This document shows positions 61,626-64,000 of a stretch of DNA of 64,000 nucleotides, in pieces. The DNA comes from Sympetrum striolatum (Eukaryota > Arthropoda > Insecta > Odonata > Libellulidae), in contig OX388347.1 of assembly GCA_947579665.1 (NCBI GenBank), forward strand, positions 41,982,943-42,046,942. The letters are read 5' to 3'. The number at the start of each line of letters is the position of its first letter. The first letter of the stretch is position 1. The translations under genes were made by a program, and so were the position numbers. The notes beneath the pieces are model-generated. The model searched no databases. It saw only the letters and a list, made by a program, of their open reading frames with translations, and was not told where the DNA came from.

Positions 61626-62714
61626 ACGAGTAAAATGTAGCTTGCATACTGCAAGCAGATCAGCAATACTAATTTCATATCGGCATCACATCGGGACGGT
61701 CCTCATAAGGAAAAAAAGGATTTAATTTTTTCTTAAAATTCGCTGAAATTTCATCGTCTGCCATCGAACCCGGGTCTTTACTGTGAACTTACTATGAAGC
61801 ACAATAGAACATCATCATCTCTAACTATGTGTGAAAATTCAAGCAGAAATATGGGCTACAACTGCCTCAAAAGACGTTCTAATTTTCACGAATTTAAATG
61901 GCTCCCTGGATTCGAACCGAGGACGATTTTGGAAATCTAAAAAATGTTTCTGAAAGTTATTTATTATCTCTATCTATATGCCGAATTTAAAGTTTCTATA
62001 TTTTTGGCAAAGGTTTCAAAATAATTCCTAAAAATCGGATCAACTTCTGATTGCAGAGACACCTGGTGTCGATCCCAGGACACATTGATATCTGTGAATA
62101 CACGGTTTGATTTGCACGGACTTGATCATTCTTTGAACAAAGTCTGAAGTCGATATCATGCCGGGAAGTACCTAAAACCTTTTTCCGTTATCTCCATAAG
62201 AAATGCATTGAGGAATGTAAATGGCTCTCTGGGATCGAACCAAGGACCATCAGCGAATATGTAAAATTTGATTATGAAATATATTTATGATCTCCAACTT
62301 CATGCCGAATTTCAAGTTTCCATGTCATCAGGAAGGGGTCCAAAAAAAATCTTAAAAATCGCCACAATGTATTTTAAACGGCCGCTTTTTGCCTTGACCT
62401 AGCATCGAACTCAGGATATTTTCGGTGAAACTCATTTATGTTTTCGATAGATCATGACCATATATATAGGCTCCATGAGTTTTGATTCTCTACCTATCCG
62501 GGAAGTATTTTTTAAAAATTCCCGAAAATCACGGCTATGCATTTAAACGGGAAAAATCGGGACTTTGGGGCCCTCTGGAATCGAACCAATAACACTGAGG
62601 TTCAAAATCGCAATTTTTCTGGAGGTTACACGTTATGGCCAATATGTCGTAAAAATTTCAGGTCAATGACGATTGTGGTTTAGCCTGTGAATTTGTATCC
62701 TCGCTATATATATA

Positions 62715-62813
62715 TATGGATACATGAATGAATCCGGAGAAGCATCTATATATAATAGATATATGAATGAATCCGGAGAAGCATCTATATATAATAGATA
62801 TATATATATATAT
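62715..62813. repeat. Minisatellite at the junction of array units 3 and 4
   Basis: Two direct copies of the sequence starting GAATGAATCCGGAGAAGC, each followed by CTATATATAATAGAT, and then a TA run. The same word returns at 63931, after four GGGTATCT-like repeats at 63893-63925 (TATCTGGG). Confidence 0.75.
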
Positions 62814-64000
62814 ACGAGTAAAATGTAGCTTGCATACTGCAAGCAGATCGACAACACTAATTTTATATCGGCATCATATCGGGTCGGTCCTTAATAGAAA
62901 AAAAAAGGATTGAAATATTTCTTCAAATTCGCTGAAATTTCATCGTTTTGCAATGAACCTGGGTCTCTCTGGTGAACTTACTATGCAGCACAATAGAAGA
63001 TCACCGATTCTAACTATGTGTGAAAATTCGAACAGAAATATTGGCTACAACTGCCTCAAAAGCCGTTCTAATTTTCACCATTGTAAATGGCTCTCGGGAC
63101 TCGAACCAAGGACGATCTTGGAAATCTAAAACATGTTTCTAAAAGTTATTTATGATCTCTATCTATATGCCAAATTTCAAGTTTCTATATTGTTGGGAAA
63201 GGTTTGAAAATAATTCCTAAAAATCGGATCAATTTCTGAATGCAGAGACACCTGGTGTCGAAGCCAGGAAATACTGTAAGCTGTGAATGCAAAGTTCGAT
63301 TTGTAAGGACTGGCTTTTCTATCATGCAAAGTTTGATGTCGATAGCATGCCGGGAAGTACCTTAATTTTGTTTCCGTTATCTCCGTAAGAAATGCATTGA
63401 GAAGTGCAAATGTCCCTCTGGGATCGAACCAAGGACCATCAGCGAACATATAAAATTTGATTATGATATATATTCATGATATCTATCGACGTGCCGAGTT
63501 TCAAGTTTCTGTGCCATCGGAAAAGGGTTCAAAAAAAATCTTAAAAATCGCCGCAATGCATTTTAAACGGCCGATTTTTGCCCAAACCTAGCATCGAACC
63601 AAGGATAATATTCGTAGATGTCTTTACGGTTTCCTTTAGATATGCAGGGCATCTATCGATACCTTGAATTTCAACTCTCTCCATTTCCGGAAAGGGCCTC
63701 AAAAAAATTTTGGAAAATCCCCGCCATGTATTCTTATGGGGAAAATCGCGACTTTGGGGCCTTCTGGAATCGAACCCATGGCACCGAGGTTCAAAATCAC
63801 ATTTTTTCTGGCGGTTACACGTTATGGCCAATACGTGGTAAAAATTTCGAGTCAATGACGCCAGTAGTTTAGCCTGTGAATTAGTATCCTATCTGGGTAT
63901 CTGGGTATCTGGGTATCTGGGTATATCATGAGTGAATCCGGAGAAGCATCTATATATAATAGATATATATACACTTCACTATATATCCACCTTTATATAT

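Larger units (their letters stand above)
59262..64000. repeat. Higher-order satellite-like array, four units of about 1.12-1.25 kb, each with six box-B-bearing monomers
   Basis: Units start with ACGAGTAAAATGTTG/AGC at 59262, 60380, 61626 and 62814, so they are 1118, 1246 and 1188 bp apart. Each begins with a perfect hairpin, GCTTGCA-TAC-TGCAAGC. Inside each are six monomers of about 165-190 bp. Their most constant word is [C/A/G]ATCGAACCCAGGA-like (first unit near 59396, 59560, 59727, 59893, 60063 and 60240). On the minus strand this reads GGGTTCGATGCC, matching Pol III box B (GGTTCGANNCC). Other shared words are TTTCAAGTTTCTA, CTTAAAAATCG and AATGCATTTTAAACGG. Units 1 and 2 are almost identical; 3 and 4 are diverged. 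No intact tRNA or ORF is seen. The array continues past the window edge. Confidence 0.78.

Noticed and set aside
59262..64000. Many GGTTCGANNCC words as a cluster of minus-strand tRNA genes
   Set aside because: No cloverleaf can be drawn around them: the acceptor, D and anticodon arms are missing, and the spacing to any box-A-like word varies. They are described as box-B-like motifs of a repeat.
59262..64000. Regular repeats as a CRISPR array
   Set aside because: Units are over 1 kb with diverged monomers and no uniform short repeat/spacer pattern, and the DNA is plainly eukaryotic.

Overview
The window is AT-rich, intron- and repeat-laden nuclear DNA of an animal, most likely an arthropod. 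I infer this from an intact Dong/R4-type non-LTR retrotransposon inside (TAA)n, L2/CR1-type reverse-transcriptase remnants, tRNA-derived SINEs, Helentron-associated (DINE-1-like) elements, and the lack of any operon or densely packed ORFs. No rRNA gene, complete tRNA gene, CRISPR array or confidently identifiable host gene was found. The species cannot be named from sequence alone.

Layout. 1-9.4 kb: AT-rich DNA with a diverged HINE/DINE-1-like element (3165-3850), a CpG-rich block (6.4-6.9 kb) and a 0.7-kb near-palindromic foldback element (7697-8409). 9.4-13.7 kb: a full-length Dong-like element with a 1195-codon ORF (Myb-like domain, RT, zinc knuckle, restriction-like endonuclease) between two (TAA)n tracts; the right-hand tract abuts what looks like the 3' end of an older minus-strand LINE. 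13.7-32.5 kb: mostly unrecognisable AT-rich DNA with one exon-like block (16.24 kb), a minus-strand SINE (17.5 kb), an inverted SINE dimer (20.43-20.75 kb), a small inverted-repeat element built of 15-bp motifs (20.83-21.14 kb) and a CpG-richer block (26-27 kb). 32.5-40.3 kb: two HINE copies (one with an extra 317-bp unit), a candidate coding exon (33934-34049) and a second inverted SINE dimer (34367-34760). 40.3-56.5 kb: AT-rich, with one SINE, a minimal 85-bp relative of the SINE dimer, a 5'-truncated L2 tail and small tandem repeats. 56.5-58.6 kb: two broken L2/CR1-like reverse-transcriptase remnants. 59.2-64 kb: about four copies of a 1.12-1.25-kb unit, each carrying six diverged monomers of about 165-190 bp, and each monomer with a GGTTCGANNCC-like (Pol III box B) motif on the minus strand; the array runs off the right edge.

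The two signals I rate highest are (i) the inverted SINE dimer, seen three times with the same asymmetric ends and each time flanked by its own 10-12-bp direct repeat, which suggests that the whole foldback structure is the mobile unit; and (ii) the hexameric higher-order satellite whose most constant feature is a tRNA box-B-like element. Next come a Dong-like element that looks intact but has Tyr where the endonuclease PD motif should have its first Asp, and a 116-bp exon with good splice signals whose protein I do not recognise.
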